Positions 10,091 to 18,074 of a DNA stretch of 64,000 bases are shown here, one piece after another. The stretch comes from Sinorhizobium numidicum (GTDB lineage Bacteria; Pseudomonadota; Alphaproteobacteria; Rhizobiales; Rhizobiaceae), in assembly GCF_029892045.1 (NCBI RefSeq), contig NZ_CP120367.1:744001-808000 (forward strand), in the 5' to 3' direction. The notes beneath the pieces are model-generated. The model saw nothing but the letters and a program-made list of their open reading frames with translations, did no database searches and was not told where the DNA came from. Positions within the stretch are counted from its first letter, which is position 1. Each line of letters begins with the position of its first letter. Position numbers and translations under genes: made by a program.

Positions 10091-11434
10091 CTAAGGCTCG
10101 TCCGTCAGGGCCTTCTTGTCGAGGCCGAACTTCTGCATCTTTTCATAGAGCGTCTTGCGGGAGATGCCGAGCGATTCATAAACGGGTTTCAATGCGCCGC
10201 CGTGGGCCGCAAGCGCGCTGGCAATGACATTTCTTTCGAAGGCGGAGACCTTGTCGGCGAGACGAGAATCGTTCACGTGCGAAGCGCCGTCCGCACGATC
10301 TGTTTCAAGCCCGAGGACCAGCCGCTCTGCCGCGTTGCGCAACTCGCGCACGTTCCCCGGCCAGTCCCGTTCGGCGATCTCGGACGCCAGCGACGGCGAG
10401 ATTTCAATATCGTCGCGGCCGTAGCGTGCGGCGGATTCGCGAACGAGTTGCATGAATAGCAGCGGGATGTCGGAGCGGCGCTCGGCAAGCGGCGGCACAC
10501 GGAGCGTGGCGACATTCAGCCGATAGAGAAGATCGGCGCGAAAGCGGCCGACAGCGACCTCGCTTTCCAGCTCGACTTTGCTGGTGGCAATGAAGCGAAC
10601 ATCGAGCGGCACGATTTCATTGGAGCCGAGCCGTGTGATCACGCGTTCCTGCAGCACGCGGAGAAACTTCGCCTGGAGATCGACGGGCATGGAGCCGATC
10701 TCGTCAAGCAGGATCGTTCCGCCGCGTCCATGTTCGAATTTGCCGTAACGCGGTCGCAGCGCACCTGGAAACGCGCCGGCCTCATGGCCGAAGAGCTCGC
10801 TCTCGATCAGGTTCTGCGGCAGCGCTGCACAATTGATGGCGATGAAGGGATTGTTGGCGCGGCTGCTGAGGTCGTGAAGCGCGCGCGCAACCACTTCCTT
10901 GCCGACACCCGTTTCGCCGATGATCAGCGTGTCGGCATCCGATGCGCCGATTGCACGCAACCTGTAGCGCAGATCGACCATGACCGGGCTTCGCCCGGGC
11001 AGACGCTGTTCGATGTCGTCACGCTTTCCCGCGACCGCCCGTAGTCGGCGATTTTCAAGCACGAGGCTGCGCCACTCGAGCGCGCGACGAATGGTGCCGG
11101 CGAGCATCGGCGCCGTGAACGGCTTTTCAACGAAATCATAGGCGCCCTCGCGCATTGCGCGAACTGCGAGTTGGACATCGCCATGACCAGTCACGAGGAT
11201 TACCGGGACCTCCGTATCGATGTCGCGAATGCGCTGCAGGAAAGTCAACCCGTCCATGCCGGGCATGCGGATATCGCTGATGACGACTCCGGAAAAGCTG
11301 AAGCCGATGAGTTCCAACGCACGTTCGGCACTGGAGAACGTCTCGACACGAAAGCCGGCGAGCTCGAGCGCCTGCGCACTCGAATGGCGTAGTTCTTCTT
11401 CATCGTCGACAAGCAGGACGCGGCTTTCGCTCAT
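10091..11434 (-). CDS. dctD: Sigma-54 activator of the DctD type, with GAFPGA loop
   Basis: A 447-residue response regulator. Residues 1-120 are a receiver domain with the phosphorylation site in ISDIRMPGMDG and the lysine in VEKPFT. A central AAA+ domain has Walker A GETGVGKE and Walker B TILLDEIGSMP. A C-terminal Fis-type helix-turn-helix ends in YESLGISRKTLYEKMQKFGL. The sigma-54 contact loop reads GAFPGA instead of the usual GAFTGA. The start overlaps the sensor kinase stop by 4 bases. DctD proteins switch on C4-dicarboxylate transport, but no dctA is in view, so the real target is unknown; an amino acid regulator of the same family is possible. The symbol marks family membership only. 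Confidence 0.8.
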   Translation of the reverse strand: MSESRVLLVDDEEELRHSSAQALELAGFRVETFSSAERALELIGFSFSGVVISDIRMPGMDGLTFLQRIRDIDTEVPVILVTGHGDVQLAVRAMREGAYDFVEKPFTAPMLAGTIRRALEWRSLVLENRRLRAVAGKRDDIEQRLPGRSPVMVDLRYRLRAIGASDADTLIIGETGVGKEVVARALHDLSSRANNPFIAINCAALPQNLIESELFGHEAGAFPGALRPRYGKFEHGRGGTILLDEIGSMPVDLQAKFLRVLQERVITRLGSNEIVPLDVRFIATSKVELESEVAVGRFRADLLYRLNVATLRVPPLAERRSDIPLLFMQLVRESAARYGRDDIEISPSLASEIAERDWPGNVRELRNAAERLVLGLETDRADGASHVNDSRLADKVSAFERNVIASALAAHGGALKPVYESLGISRKTLYEKMQKFGLDKKALTDEP

Positions 11435-13257
11435 TCGGCAGCCTCTCTTTCGGCCCGATCAATGGCGATAAGTTCAATGCGAAACACCGCTCCTCCTTCA
11501 GGATGGTTCGATACCGTGAGGCTGCCGCCGAAATCCTTGATGATATTGTAGGAAATGGAAAGGCCGAGGCCGAGCCCCCTACCGACGCCCTTGGTCGTGT
11601 AGAAGGGATCGAAGATGCGTTCAGAAATAGCGGGCGCTACGCCCGGCCCGCGGTCACGTATCGTTAGCACGGCTTTGTCGCCGTCGCGCCAAGCACGGAT
11701 CGAGATCGCCCGATGATCGAGGCCTTCGACCGCGTCGGCAGCGTTGGAGATGACGTTGACCAGGACCTGCTGCAGCCGCACCGACCCCGCCTGGACGACG
11801 AGCGGCTCGCGGCCGAGGTCGATGTTTAACGCGGCGTCGGCTGCTTTCAAGCGTGGGGCCGCGATCTCCATCGTATCGTGGATGACTTCGTTGAGGCGAA
11901 CAGGGCCGAGTTTCTCATTGGGCTTGCGGGCGAAATTGCGCAGGTGCCGGCTGATCGACGCCATGCGGTCGATCAGGCCGGAAATCCGTCTGACATTGTC
12001 ACTCGCCTCGCTCGTCCGACCGCGCTCGATCAAGACGGCCGCGCTGTCGGCATAGGTTTTCGCGGCTGCGAGCGGCTGGTTGAATTCATGCGAGAGCGCC
12101 GCCGACATCTGACCGAGGCCGGCGAGCTTACCTGCCTGGATGAGCTCCGCCTGCGTCTGGCGCAATTGCTGTTCAGTAAGCCGCCGCTCGGCGATCTCCG
12201 CCTCGATCTGCGCATTGACGCGGGCGAGATCGGCAGTGCGCTCCTCGACGCGGCGTTCAAGTTCCTCCTGGGCTTGCGCCTGCATCTGCATGCGCTCTCG
12301 TAGCCGCGCACGGCGCTGAATAAGAATGGCAGCCGCGAGACCGGCTAGACCGCATAGGAGCAGCGCCGCAGCGACGACGGTCAGAGCTTGAGTTTTGACG
12401 GACGCCGTATCCAAGAGCACATTCACCGTCCAGTCGGCCTCCGGCATATATTGCGAGACGACGAGGTATTCCCGGTCACCGCTGCCGGTCGAGATCGTCA
12501 GCAATCGGGGATCAGGTGGGCCGTCCCGGATAATCGGCAGCGGACGCAGAATGGCATCGGCATAACGTCGCGACGCCTCGGTGCGGGCGAGCCGCTCTGG
12601 AGTCAGCGGCAGAATACCGGCGTAGAGCCATTCAGGGCTGCCGGTCATGAAAATGATGCCTTCCGGATCGGAGACGAAGATTTTGTATTCGCCGCCGCGC
12701 CAGGAGGCCTCGATCGTTTCGATGTCGACCTTGAAGACGATGACGCCACGGATCTCGTCGCCGATGCGGATTGGTGAGCCGAAGTAGTAACCTCGCTTGA
12801 GCGAGGTCGTGCCGACGGCATAGAAGCGCGACTGCTCGCCCCTCAGGGCTTCCTGGAAATAGGGCCGGTAACTGAAATTCTGACCGACGAAACTTGCCGG
12901 GCCGCCATAGTTGCTGGCAGCAATCGTTTCGCCGTCCGGGGCGATCACATAAATGTCGGAGGACTTGAGGAGCCCGTTGATCTCCTTGAGGTAATTGTTC
13001 ACGGCTTCGCGCAGCCGCCGATCGCGCGGCCGCGTCGCAAGTTCCTTGATATCATCATGATCGGCAATCAGAGCGGGGAGCGCCTGATAACGATTAAGAT
13101 GGCCGCTGAGAGCGGCGACCGCGAGTCTGAGCGCCGTCGCTGCCGCCGCGGAGGCTTCCTGCATGTAACTGCGAGTGGCAACAGCATTTCCCTGAACGGC
13201 AAGCACGGTCGCGAAGATGGGCAGCAAACAGAGCGCTAGCACGAAACGATATTTCAC
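11431..13257 (-). CDS. dctB: DctB-like membrane sensor histidine kinase
   Basis: A 608-residue kinase. An N-terminal helix (residues about 5-22) and a second helix around 290-315 bracket a large periplasmic double-PAS domain of the DctB type (segments YVIAPDGETIAASN and GQNFSYRPYFQEA). A coiled coil with EELERRVEERTADL follows. The dimerisation/phosphorylation motif is AALSHEFNQPLAA, and the ATPase domain has NVISNAADAVEG, RDRGPGV and GLGLGLSIS. It is translated ahead of, and coupled to, the sigma-54 regulator. The ligand is probably a small carboxylate, by family. Confidence 0.83.
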   Translation of the reverse strand: MKYRFVLALCLLPIFATVLAVQGNAVATRSYMQEASAAAATALRLAVAALSGHLNRYQALPALIADHDDIKELATRPRDRRLREAVNNYLKEINGLLKSSDIYVIAPDGETIAASNYGGPASFVGQNFSYRPYFQEALRGEQSRFYAVGTTSLKRGYYFGSPIRIGDEIRGVIVFKVDIETIEASWRGGEYKIFVSDPEGIIFMTGSPEWLYAGILPLTPERLARTEASRRYADAILRPLPIIRDGPPDPRLLTISTGSGDREYLVVSQYMPEADWTVNVLLDTASVKTQALTVVAAALLLCGLAGLAAAILIQRRARLRERMQMQAQAQEELERRVEERTADLARVNAQIEAEIAERRLTEQQLRQTQAELIQAGKLAGLGQMSAALSHEFNQPLAAAKTYADSAAVLIERGRTSEASDNVRRISGLIDRMASISRHLRNFARKPNEKLGPVRLNEVIHDTMEIAAPRLKAADAALNIDLGREPLVVQAGSVRLQQVLVNVISNAADAVEGLDHRAISIRAWRDGDKAVLTIRDRGPGVAPAISERIFDPFYTTKGVGRGLGLGLSISYNIIKDFGGSLTVSNHPEGGAVFRIELIAIDRAEREAAE

Positions 13258-13307
13258 GGAATGCCCTGGCTCCTCCTCCCTCGCGTTTCCGACCGCACGA
13301 TTCCAGT

Positions 13308-13350
13308 GTTACGGCCGCCTTGTGCATCTGAAGAAGACGCATGGCGCCCC
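13308..13350. repeat. Degenerate half of a RIME-like repeat
   Basis: This stretch resembles the GTGCGTCTGAAAAGACGCAC palindrome of the full repeat at 29516-29620 but reads TTGTGCATCTGAAGAAGACGCATGG. It lies in the divergent spacer between the dctB-like kinase and the mhqO-like gene. It looks like an old, decaying copy. Confidence 0.5.
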
Positions 13351-13553
13351 GGCATGTCATCCGCACCGCGGATGGTAGAGGGGCGGTCGGCCGGTGGCAA
13401 GTCATCCACTGCTTTGTTCAACGGCAGCCCAAATGTGTCAACGGCACGTTGACAATGCGTTATTCCGCCTCGCTCTTTCGCAACCGGCCTCGACGGCGCA
13501 TCTATTCGCCATGAGCGAGCCCGCATCGAGGCGGGCAGAAAGGAAGCGCAGAA

Positions 13554-14486
13554 ATGCTCGACCAGATCAAAGGCCTGCATCACGTGACGTCCATGGCGGA
13601 TGACGCCCACACCAACAACCATTTCTTCACCAATATGCTCGGCTTGCGCCGGGTCAAAAAGACTGTGAACTTCGACTCGCCGGACGTCTACCATCTCTAT
13701 TACGGAGACGAAATCGGCACTCCGGGCACGGTGATGACCTATTTTCCCTTTCCGCAAATGCCGCGCGGCCGCGCCGGGACGGGCGAGGTGGGGACGACCG
13801 TCTTTTCCGTTCCCGAAGGTTCGCTCGGCTTCTGGCAGAATCGATTGGTCAGGCTCGCCGTTGGCGGTCTCAAGGAGACAGAAGTCTTCGGCGAGAAACG
13901 GTTGAACTTTGCCGGGCCCGATGGCGACGGCCTCGCCCTGGTCGAAGTCAAGGACGATCCACGCAAGCCCTGGACCGAGGGCGGGGTTTCCGAGGATCAT
14001 GCAATCCGAGGCTTCCACTCGGTTGCCATGCGGCTGCGCGACGAAGGTGGCACGGCGGAACTGCTCAAATTCATGGGTTTCGAGGAATTGGACCGCAAGG
14101 ATGGGGTAACGCGGCTCATCATGCCGGGCGGCAACGGGGCGAGTCTTGTCGACCTCGAAACGCTACCGAACATCAGCCGCGCGGCACAGGGTGCAGGATC
14201 GGTGCATCACGTCGCCTTTGCCGTCGACAATCGCGAAAAGCAGCTCGAAGTGCGCAAGGCGCTGATGGACACCGGCTATCACGTTACGCCCGTGATCGAT
14301 CGCGATTATTTCTGGGCGATCTATTTCCGGACCCCAGGCGGCGTGCTCTTCGAGATCGCCACCAACGAGCCCGGCTTTGACCGCGACGAGGATGTCGCCC
14401 ATCTCGGCGAAGCGTTGAAAGTGCCGCAGCAGCACAGGCATCTACGCCCGATCCTCGAAAGTAATCTGCAGAAGCTCGAGACGTAA
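13554..14486 (+). CDS. mhqO: Ring-cleaving dioxygenase / VOC family protein, MhqO-like
   Basis: A 310-residue protein with two vicinal-oxygen-chelate domains. Likely metal ligands lie in GLHHVTS (start of domain 1), VHHVAFAV (start of domain 2) and VLFEIATNEPGF (end of domain 2). Related MhqO proteins are hydroquinone-specific ring-cleavage dioxygenases or quinone-responsive glyoxalase-like enzymes. An esterase of the MhqD type follows on the same strand, the pairing seen in quinone and electrophile detoxification in other bacteria. A GGAAGC ribosome-binding site stands before the ATG. The substrate is inferred from the family. Confidence 0.8.
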   Translation: MLDQIKGLHHVTSMADDAHTNNHFFTNMLGLRRVKKTVNFDSPDVYHLYYGDEIGTPGTVMTYFPFPQMPRGRAGTGEVGTTVFSVPEGSLGFWQNRLVRLAVGGLKETEVFGEKRLNFAGPDGDGLALVEVKDDPRKPWTEGGVSEDHAIRGFHSVAMRLRDEGGTAELLKFMGFEELDRKDGVTRLIMPGGNGASLVDLETLPNISRAAQGAGSVHHVAFAVDNREKQLEVRKALMDTGYHVTPVIDRDYFWAIYFRTPGGVLFEIATNEPGFDRDEDVAHLGEALKVPQQHRHLRPILESNLQKLET

Positions 14487-14512
14487 CCGTTCGGATCTCG
14501 CGCAAGGCTCTC

Positions 14513-14543
14513 GCCCCTCCTTCGCCTGCGTTTTAGGAGGGGC
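14513..14543 (+). terminator. Hairpin between mhqO and mhqD
   Basis: The 8-base arms GCCCCTCC and GGAGGGGC form a stem with a 15-base loop, followed by GGTTTT about 5 bases later. It may end or attenuate the mhqO transcript; the downstream esterase starts 65 bases on and could still be read through. Confidence 0.5.
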
Positions 14544-14607
14544 AGTGCGGTTTTAAAGCGAACGGTAACAGCGTCCGCCGGCACGCCGGTGACAAGGGAG
14601 AACTCAA

Positions 14608-15210
14608 ATGGCTGATCATGGCTATGTGCATAAATTGAAAGCCGGCAAGCCCGGCAATCCGATCCTCTTCGTCCTTCACGGGACCGGCGGCGACGAGAAC
14701 CAGTTCTTCGGCTTCGGTGCCGAGCTCATTCCGGAGGCAACGATCGTCTCGCCGCGCGGCGACGTCTCGGAACACGGGGCCGCGCGTTTCTTCAGGCGAA
14801 CGGGCGAGGGCGTCTACGATATGGCGGATCTCACGCGTGCCACGGAGAAGATGGCGAGCTTCGTCAAAACGCGCGCAGCCGAACATGGGGCCTCGGAGAT
14901 AATCGGCCTCGGCTATTCGAATGGCGCTAACATCCTTGCGAACGTGCTGATCGATGAAGGCATCTTCGACAAGACAGTGTTGATGCATCCACTAATCCCG
15001 TTCCGGCCGAAGGAAAATCCCGGACTCGCAGGCCGGCGTATCCTGATCACCGCCGGCGAGCGCGACCCCATCTGCCCCGCACCGTTGACGCAATCGCTCG
15101 CCGATTATTTCACCGCGCAGAGTGCAGCGGTCGAAGTCGAATGGCATTCCGGCGGCCATGACATCCGCCAGAACGAGATCGCCGCGATCGAGCGGTTTTT
15201 AATGGCATGA
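14608..15210 (+). CDS. mhqD: Phospholipase/carboxylesterase family hydrolase, MhqD-like
   Basis: A 200-residue alpha/beta hydrolase. Visible elements are the oxyanion region FVLHGTGGDEN, the nucleophile serine in GLGYSNGAN, an aspartate in GERDPICP and the histidine in GGHDIRQNE. Length and motifs match the YpfH/MhqD group of small carboxylesterases. It lies 121 bases after the mhqO-like gene on the same strand, so a shared role in quinone or aromatic-ester detoxification is likely. A GGGAGAA ribosome-binding site precedes the ATG. Confidence 0.83.
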   Translation: MADHGYVHKLKAGKPGNPILFVLHGTGGDENQFFGFGAELIPEATIVSPRGDVSEHGAARFFRRTGEGVYDMADLTRATEKMASFVKTRAAEHGASEIIGLGYSNGANILANVLIDEGIFDKTVLMHPLIPFRPKENPGLAGRRILITAGERDPICPAPLTQSLADYFTAQSAAVEVEWHSGGHDIRQNEIAAIERFLMA

Positions 15211-15253
15211 CACGACGTCAGCGCCCCGTGCTTGAACAAAGATGCTTACGCAG

Positions 15254-15274
15254 ACTAAGTTTAATGAACTAAGT
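15254..15274 (+). promoter_or_regulatory. Repeated ACTAAGT motif before the antitoxin gene
   Basis: ACTAAGT occurs at 15254-15260 and again at 15268-15274, and the stretch between contains AGTT-taatg-AACT, a short inverted repeat. It lies 20-40 bases before the antitoxin start, where Phd/YefM-type antitoxins usually bind to repress their own operon. This is an inference from position and symmetry. Confidence 0.4.
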
Positions 15275-15282
15275 CCAATCAC

Positions 15283-15801
15283 GTGAGGCCAAGCGTGCAG
15301 ACGATCAATATTCACGAAGCTAAGACGCATCTGTCGCGGCTGGTCGAGAAGGCGGCCAAGGGAGAGTCCTTTATTATCGCCAAGGCGGGAAAACCGATGG
15401 TGAAGGTGGTCGCCGTCGAGCAACCTTCAGCCGGTGAGCAACGTCGCGTCGGCTTCCTGGCCGGCCAGATTGCCGTGCCGCCTGCCGCCAGAGGCGCGTG
15501 CCTCATTGAGAATCCGGAGAATGTCCCCTCTTTTCAGCGCGGCAAGCCTTTGGGAAATAGCCATAAAGCGAGGCTTGGGGCGGTCGGAGTTCGAGGCCGA
15601 TCCCCGGCTCCTTCGCCGCGGTCTGCTGGACGACGGCTAGGAAGAGCTTGCGATTGGCGACGCGCATGCGGTGGCGATCGATCAGCTTCCGCCGATCCAC
15701 AAGGATCCCTTTCTGGTCGCCCAGGCGCTCGTAGAAGGTATCTTGCTGGTGACCGTGACGAATTTGTAGCCCGGTACTCAGGCCCGATCAGGCTCATTTG
15801 A
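15283..15801 (+). CDS. Phd/YefM-type antitoxin running into toxin debris
   Basis: The first about 65 residues are a standard small antitoxin: QTINIHEAKTHLSRLVEKAAKGESFIIAKAGKPMVKVVAVE, with a DNA-binding N-terminal fold in this family, then RVGFLAGQIAVP. Starts are GTG at 15283 or 15295; the second fits family members better. The usual antitoxin C-terminus and stop have been lost after about residue 66, and the frame continues to 15801 through out-of-frame remains of the neighbouring PIN toxin. The chain is therefore an accidental fusion: the DNA-binding part may be functional, the tail is probably not. Confidence 0.6.
   Translation: MRPSVQTINIHEAKTHLSRLVEKAAKGESFIIAKAGKPMVKVVAVEQPSAGEQRRVGFLAGQIAVPPAARGACLIENPENVPSFQRGKPLGNSHKARLGAVGVRGRSPAPSPRSAGRRLGRACDWRRACGGDRSASADPQGSLSGRPGARRRYLAGDRDEFVARYSGPIRLI
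15502..15801 (+). pseudogene. Broken PIN-domain (VapC-like) toxin
   Basis: Toxin sequence is spread over different frames. IENPENV appears in one frame, then SAASLWEIAIKRGLGRSEFEADPRL in the next, then an in-frame TAG near 15639, then EELAIGDAHAVAIDQLPPIHKDPF...LVAQALVEG, and finally ARYSGPIRLI back in the first frame. These are recognisable parts of type II PIN-domain ribonuclease toxins, but the N-terminal aspartate region is missing and a short deletion removes the DRL expected after KDPF. The toxin cannot be made, leaving the antitoxin as an orphan. Confidence 0.7.
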
Positions 15802-15805
15802 TCTC

Positions 15806-16918
15806 TCACTCCAACCGGCGGCGGAAGAGCCAGGCGGCGGAGGACAGTGTTACGATCGCGATCAGACAAAGCGGCAGCGTCTGGTGCGCGACCTCGGCAA
15901 GCGGGATATCCTTGAGGAATACGCCCTTCACGATCACCAGGAAGTAACGCAGCGGATTGATCAGCGTCACCGGTTGCAGCCAGGGCGGCATGTTCTCGAT
16001 CGGCGTCGCGAAACCGGAAAGCAGCATCGCGGGCACCATGAACAGGAAGGCCCCGAGGATTGCCTGTTGCTGTGTCATCGAGAGAGCCGAGATGAAGAGC
16101 CCGAGCCCGACGACGGCGGCGAGATAGAAGACAGCGCTGCCGTAAAGCAGGAGAAGCGAGCCGCGCAGCGGCACACCGAAGATGAAAACGGCCGCAAGAA
16201 TATAGATTGTGATGTGGAAGAGCCCGATCATCATCGGCGGTATCAGCTTGCCAACCAGAATTTCATGCGTGCGCAATGGCGAGACGATGAGCTGATCGAA
16301 TGTGCCGAGCTCACGCTCGCGGGCGACCGACAAGGCGGTAACGATGAGCCCGATCAGCAGCGCGATGCTCGCTACCAGGTTCGGCACCATGAACCATTGA
16401 TAAGTGAGGTTCGGGTTGAACCAATTGCGCGCCTCGACCCTGATCGCGTCGGATGCCGAGCGCTTCCCGGCGGGCGTCTCGGCGGAGAGCGTGCCGACAA
16501 TGCGGCCGAGATAGCCGGAAACGATCTGCGACGCGTTGGAGCGTCGGCCATCGAGGATCATCTGCACCTCGGCCGGTCTTCCCGCCTCAATATCGCGCGA
16601 AAACGTCGGGCCGATCTCAAGCGCCGCGAGCACTCCCTGGGTATCGATGGCGAAACGGATATCGGCGGGGCTATTGGCAAGCCTGATCGTGCGAAAGGTC
16701 GGCGATCCGCCGATCTGTTGCACGAGCTCCTGGCTCCAGTGGCCGCCGTCACGGTTCAATATCATGATGTCGACGTTCTTCACCTCGAGCGTCGCCGCAT
16801 AGGAGAAAACGAGAAGCTGAATGATCGGCGGCCCGATCAGGATGGCGCGGCCCTTCGGGTCGCGCAGTACCGCGAGGAGTTCCTTGATGATCAGCGCTTT
16901 CAGCCTCGTCCACCACAT
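15806..16918 (-). CDS. ybhR: ABC-2 type permease, YbhR-like
   Basis: A 370-residue inner-membrane permease with an N-terminal helix (LIGPPIIQLLVFSYAAT), a large periplasmic domain, and five C-terminal helices including the conserved ERELGTFDQLIVSPL region. The start at MWWTRLK lies 1 base after the stop of the preceding permease, which is more credible than the upstream ATG inside that gene. It is the last gene of a cecR-ybhG-ybhF-ybhS-ybhR type operon and should dimerise with the YbhS-like subunit. Confidence 0.85.
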   Translation of the reverse strand: MWWTRLKALIIKELLAVLRDPKGRAILIGPPIIQLLVFSYAATLEVKNVDIMILNRDGGHWSQELVQQIGGSPTFRTIRLANSPADIRFAIDTQGVLAALEIGPTFSRDIEAGRPAEVQMILDGRRSNASQIVSGYLGRIVGTLSAETPAGKRSASDAIRVEARNWFNPNLTYQWFMVPNLVASIALLIGLIVTALSVARERELGTFDQLIVSPLRTHEILVGKLIPPMMIGLFHITIYILAAVFIFGVPLRGSLLLLYGSAVFYLAAVVGLGLFISALSMTQQQAILGAFLFMVPAMLLSGFATPIENMPPWLQPVTLINPLRYFLVIVKGVFLKDIPLAEVAHQTLPLCLIAIVTLSSAAWLFRRRLE

Positions 16919-16919
16919 G

Positions 16920-18074
16920 TCAGCCGATCCTCTTTCGGGTGCTGCGTGCAGCAAGCGCGAAGAAGACGCAGCCGATCAGCAGCATCACCGCGATCGCGCG
17001 CGCAAACATCGGCCAAATGTCGCCTGCCAAAAACACTGTCTGGAGGCTCGGGATCAGGTAACGTGCGGGCACGATATAGGTGATCCACTGGATGACCATC
17101 GGCATCGAGTTGATCTCGAACAGGAAGCCCGAAAGCAGGAAGGCGGGCAAGAATGCGGAGATCAGTGCAAGCTGTGACGCCAGGAACTGGTTCTTGGTCG
17201 CTGCCGAGATCAATAACCCTTGTCCAAGCGCCGGCATGAGGAACGTGGCGGAGAGCGCGTAAAGCGCTGCGACCGAGCCGCGGAAGGGCACGCCGAAGAG
17301 GAAGACGGCCAGCAGCACGCACAGCGTCATCGAAGTGAGGCCAAGAATGAAATAGGGCAACAGCTTGCCGGCCAGCAGCTCGGCGGCGGAAACGGGCGTC
17401 GCCATCATCGCTTCCATCGTGCCGCGCTCCCATTCTCGCGCTACGACCAGCGATGTCAGCAGCGTGCCGACTAGCGTCATGACGATGGCGATCGAGCCTG
17501 GAACGAGAAAATTGCGGCTCGTCAGCTCCGGATTGAACCAGAAGCGCTGTTCTGCGGCGATTGCCGGCGGCACGCCCGCGCCCTCGCCTGTGCGCTGGCG
17601 CTCCCAGTTGGCGACCGCCCCTTGGGCATAGTTCTGGACGAAGTTCGCGGTGTTCGGATCCGAGCCATCGACGATCACCTGGACCGCCGGGTGTCGTCCC
17701 GCCGCATGGTCGGCAGTGAACTCGGCGGGGATCACGAGAATGCCGCGCACGCGGCCGAGCACGAGATCGTCCTCGAATTCGCGACGGTCTTGGCCGTTTA
17801 CGACCGAAAAATAGCGCGACGCCTGAAAGCTCGCGGCAAGGTCGCGGGTGAGCGGCGTCGCCTCCTCGACGACGAGGCCGACCCGCGTCTGCGTCGTGTC
17901 GAGCGAAACGCCATAGCCGAAGAGGAAGAGCAGGATCAGCGGCAGGACGAAAGCGATTAGGATGCTGCTCGGGTCGCGCACGACCTGATAGCTTTCCTTG
18001 CGCACGAGGGCAGCAAAGCGCCGGCCTTTGCCGGCACGCTGCTCGTTGCTCCCTTTTTTCGGCGTGATCTTCAT
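16920..18074 (-). CDS. ybhS: ABC-2 type permease, YbhS-like
   Basis: A 384-residue permease with the same layout as its neighbour: N-terminal helix (LIAFVLPLILLFLFGYGVS), periplasmic domain, and a C-terminal membrane domain with EWERGTMEAMMATPVS. The chosen ATG (MKITPKKG) overlaps the ATPase stop by 4 bases; a longer open frame upstream only overlaps the ATPase gene. It probably forms a heterodimer with the YbhR-like subunit. Confidence 0.86.
   Translation of the reverse strand: MKITPKKGSNEQRAGKGRRFAALVRKESYQVVRDPSSILIAFVLPLILLFLFGYGVSLDTTQTRVGLVVEEATPLTRDLAASFQASRYFSVVNGQDRREFEDDLVLGRVRGILVIPAEFTADHAAGRHPAVQVIVDGSDPNTANFVQNYAQGAVANWERQRTGEGAGVPPAIAAEQRFWFNPELTSRNFLVPGSIAIVMTLVGTLLTSLVVAREWERGTMEAMMATPVSAAELLAGKLLPYFILGLTSMTLCVLLAVFLFGVPFRGSVAALYALSATFLMPALGQGLLISAATKNQFLASQLALISAFLPAFLLSGFLFEINSMPMVIQWITYIVPARYLIPSLQTVFLAGDIWPMFARAIAVMLLIGCVFFALAARSTRKRIG

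Noticed and set aside
15884..17083. A 399-residue plus-strand open frame across the ABC permease genes
   Set aside because: It is antisense to two well-supported permeases, has extreme Asp/Glu/Arg/His content and no recognisable domain.
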